Below, piece after piece: positions 24,305 through 27,079 of a stretch of 27,079 nt of DNA. Position 1 is the first letter of the stretch. The number at the start of each line of letters is the position of its first letter. The notes beneath the pieces are model-generated. The model was given only the letters and a program-made list of their open reading frames with translations, was not told the origin of the DNA and did not search any database. The position numbers were made by a program, and so were the translations under genes. Source of the stretch: Mesaphorura yosii (lineage: Eukaryota > Arthropoda > Collembola > Poduromorpha > Tullbergiidae); the NCBI GenBank assembly GCA_009869945.1, contig WIXG01000682.1:1-27079 (forward strand), given 5' to 3'.

Positions 24305-25707
24305 TTTGCTTTTGCTAAAAATCGTGTCTGGCACACAAAAATACTGAAGTCCAGCCTGGTGCAATGCAAACTGCGTCTCTGCTCGTGATCTTCGGTCGCC
24401 GTGAGCAAGCGTTCGTGCAGGCGCAGAGTCAAACGCGCGAGGCGATTGACGTTGCCTGACGCAAAAGGTAAAAACTGCGCCACTTGCTGCCTGGCTGGCC
24501 GGTTGACTTGACTAGTTCAAGGTCTTCCAGTTATTCGGTTTCAAACAGTAATTAATCAATTCACAGTTTTGCAGTTCATGTTGTGTCTTGTTTTTATTCT
24601 ACCTTGATGAATTCTTGCCTGTATTCTAAGAATCTTGCTCTGGAAATACCTCAAAACTCAAAACTTCAATGTTTTATTTCTTGTCTTGTTTCACGTTTGT
24701 CGGACTTACTTTTGCGAATGAATGAAGAGGCATTGAAAGTGATCATGCATTGTGCTTGATCGGCGTGTTTACATTTCGAGCATTTTTGCCAGTGTGTGTG
24801 ACAAGTATGCCAGGCTGTAATTTACGAAAACAAGTTTTGAACGCGTACTTTTGCATTTGAGCATCTGTAAGACAAGTTTTCGCCTTGGCCGCCTTGCAAT
24901 AATTCGCAATGTTATCGTCGTGCTGCTGCTGATAGTGACGCAATACGCTACACACAGGTCAACTTTTGCATGGCGTTCTTTGTATGGAAATGCAGTCGAA
25001 GTCGCAATCGCTGGCAATCGACGGTTTTGCAAATTTGTTGCAATTTTTAATCGCTTGCATTGCCTAAAAGAAGGAAGGCTCAGACACGCTGAGGTGCGCC
25101 GCTTCACAGCGACGGCATTCCTAATTTAACAATCGTCAGCCTGCTGCCGCACCGTATCATCGTCTTTTGTCGTCGGGATACCGGTCAATGAGTCAAGGCT
25201 CATTAGGCAAATGGGATAATCATTGGGCAATGATTTAATGCTTATTAACAGGCGCTCTGCCTTGCGCTGTCCTGCTTTGAAATGCTTTTCTTTCGCTTTC
25301 GCTAAACCTGGATCTACTATAATTTAGCTTCTGAATTCAAAGATTGACTGACGTTACAATGAAACAATCCGTACTCACCAAATTGAATTGGAGCTCCATT
25401 CACCCCATCGAGGTGGGGGATTGACACTTTGAGTTCTCCAATCTTCCACTCTTCGTTCGTTTTGCCATGTCCCACTTATCAGTTACTGTGTTACTACAAT
25501 CAGGAGTGAGAACCGGAGGCTCTGGCCTGGCAGCTAACATCTGGAATTGGATAATCTCACACCTGAAATCATAGAGAATTTATTGATCCAGGCAGTCTTG
25601 TTTATGAAATTGATTGTGCTGGGGGGGTCAAGTAAATAATCAGGATCTAATTAGTCCCGAATTTATTTAATGGTGGACGTGACGTGGTTGTGATTTGGCT
25701 CGCACAG
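24305..25707. other. FAS upstream region and spacer to the TCAF-like sequence
   Basis: About 1.4 kb without a supported gene. A possible 5'UTR acceptor TTTTTAG ends at 24315 on the - strand, ten bases before the FAS ATG. No TATA box or sterol-response site is convincing. Upstream exons for the TCAF-like gene would have to lie here on the + strand, and I do not see any. Confidence 0.45.
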
Positions 25708-26465
25708 ACCCGGACGCCGATTTCATCCTTGCCGGAGTCACCTCGCTGGAAATCACCGGCACCTCGTCAGTCATCCCGCTTATCGTCCTCGGCCCATCCA
25801 CCTTCGTCCTTGTCACTGCCAAGGGTCGCCCACTCAATACCTGGAACTCCTTTACGCCGACAGTCGCAATTGCAGCCGGATCCAAACTCGACGCAGAGGG
25901 GAGCCACCTACTCGCGTTTGGTGTAAGCCTGGACTTTTCTGGGCTGGAGGAGAACGGAACTCGGAAACTGCTGATTAATGTACTGAAGTGGTTAAACCGG
26001 AATATTAGCGACGCCTCGTTCCCGGCCTGGAATAATTGGCACGGTCTCCTCCCGTTCTTCCAGCTGCAGGGCAAATACGGATTCTCGCCTCTCCGCTCCA
26101 TGTTTGCCTTTTACAACGAAATGCGCCGTGGGTCCGTGACGAGCACGAGAATCCCCGTGGAGCTCCAAGACCGCGTTGACCTGCAGTGCTTCCTCCTCTC
26201 GAAGCTGACCGGCGAGAATCTGATCCCCTTTTACTGGTCGTACAACATTCAAATAAGCGATAGGTCCCCAAAATGCTTGGGCGACAAGTTCAAGGATACG
26301 AAACTCCGTATGAAGCAGTTGCTGAAGCTCAGGGACCCGAAGTCCGCCGATGTGGCTCAGGGAACGGAGTTCCGGGACCTGAAGAGGCGGGGGCCGAAAT
26401 TCCACGGTTCGGAACTCGTCAATCTTTCAGACTACCGCCGTACGATGCATTCGCCTTCAGTTTAG
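25708..26465 (+). pseudogene. TCAF-like (M60-related) sequence with catalytic core deleted
   Basis: Open reading frame of about 250 residues resembling TRPM8 channel-associated factor (TCAF) and related M60-type proteins, but with only the two ends. The N-terminal part (GVTSLEITGTSS, VIPLIVLGPSTFVLV, then LLINVLKWLNRN) matches the first domain of TCAF-like proteins. It runs directly into AWNNWHGLLPFFQLQGKYGF, LRSMFAFYNEMRRG and LTGENLIPFYWSY, which match the C-terminal end of the M60 domain. About 700 residues are missing relative to full-length TCAF, including the HExxH-type segment. The left border is an acceptor-like CGCACAG ending at 25707 and no start codon is visible upstream in frame. 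The charged tail after FYWSY (KDTKLRMKQLLKLRDPK) is unlike the family. It may be a decayed, 5'-incomplete copy or an expressed short protein with unseen 5' exons; the open frame argues for recent origin or constraint. Confidence 0.65.
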
Positions 26466-26592
26466 TTCGGAAAATATAAGAATTTGACGCGACAAGGCGG
26501 AAATATTCATATCGTAATTATTTGGCAATACTTTAAATAATGCATATATTAACAGAGACAAGAACAAGAAGTTTTAGACGTACTTATGGCTC

Positions 26593-27043
26593 TTAACTCG
26601 GACGGTGAATAATTTTGTCAAGGTCTTTCCTCATGTTAGTGTAGTTGTATTCCTCGTATTCCTTATCAGGAAGCTTGGTTAATATCAGTGATGCAGTCGC
26701 CTCTCCAAACTGGACGCACGCTCTCATTTGCCGGATGACGCTGTCCCAGCTTGAATGGTGAGATTCGTTCAGCAAATGAAATAATTCCCGCATGAGGCCT
26801 GGATGGGTTTCTTCCGTGGCCCAGTAGCAAATCTGAAGCACTTGATCAAACGACTCGCCGGCTTCCAAAGCCTCCAATGCTGAGGCTGATTGGCTTCGCG
26901 TAGTCGCCTAAGATTTTCTTCCCCGTCAGAATCGTCATATCTGCCTTCAGTCGCTCGAGGTAGCTTGCAAAGTGAATCTCGACCGGGGAGTTGTGATGGT
27001 TATTGAAATATTGTATGCATGTCAAGTTCAAGCTCGATTTCAA
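26593..27043 (-). CDS. Unidentified coding stretch with one-base frame break
   Basis: Two overlapping frames on the - strand read like one protein. The upstream part runs from about 27043 and includes VEIHFASYLERLKADMTILT and GKKILGDYAKPISL. The downstream part, ending with a stop at 26593, includes ALEALEAGESFDQVLQICYW, MRELFHLLNESHHSSWDSVI and RQMRACVQFGEATASLIL. The switch lies between about 26880 and 26909. No intron with usable borders fits there, so a one-base indel is the simplest explanation. It is mostly helical and charged, with no signal peptide and no family I recognise. The 5' end is unclear: an in-frame stop precedes the first part, and ATG at 26938 is one possible start. It could be a decayed gene or a sequence with an assembly error. 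Confidence 0.35.
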
Positions 27044-27079
27044 GAATCATTTTAGTGCATGCGTGGTTTAATTTTATTG

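Overview
The window is animal DNA, most likely from a small arthropod and plausibly a springtail (Collembola). The reasons are compact spliced genes with introns of about 60-95 nt and GT-AG borders, insect-type gustatory receptors, a takeout/JHBP carrier, an animal type I fatty acid synthase, the metazoan membrane protein PHTF, and a TCAF-like (M60-related) sequence. The phylum-level call rests on gene families I recognise; the class is inference. Nothing looks bacterial or viral.

Layout, left to right. (1) 4-1021, + strand: a gustatory-receptor-like gene cut by the left edge and showing a one-base frame conflict at its splice junction. (2) 1022-1489: a short intergenic stretch holding a 52-bp copy of part of the neighbouring PHTF exon, next to a pair of ~30-bp direct repeats. 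(3) 1490-4957, - strand: PHTF in four coding exons, one of them 2.9 kb with a long low-complexity middle. (4) 5601-8961: three small secreted-protein genes, namely a 170-residue protein with 18 cysteines (-), an orphan 204-residue protein (-) and a JHBP/takeout-like protein (+). (5) 8962-14418: a sparse region rich in GGCA-type words, with a tentative multi-exon gene of unknown family at 10111-12136 (+). (6) 14419-15827, + strand: a complete gustatory receptor in three coding exons. (7) 16101-24304, - strand: a complete fatty acid synthase of about 2567 residues in seven coding exons, tail to tail with the receptor. (8) 25708-26465, + strand: a TCAF-like sequence whose N-terminal piece is fused directly to the M60 C-terminal piece, with the catalytic middle missing. 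(9) 26593-27043, - strand: an unidentified coding stretch with a one-base frame break.

How they relate: there is no operon logic here. FAS makes long-chain fatty acids, takeout/JHBP proteins carry hydrophobic ligands and gustatory receptors detect ligands, but their proximity may be chance. Three genes show single-base frame conflicts while the 7.7-kb FAS coding sequence is clean. That points either to scattered assembly indels or to real decay of the receptor and the right-end gene. The best candidates for something undescribed are the 18-cysteine secreted protein, the orphan secreted protein, the internally deleted TCAF-like mini-gene and the duplicated PHTF exon fragment.
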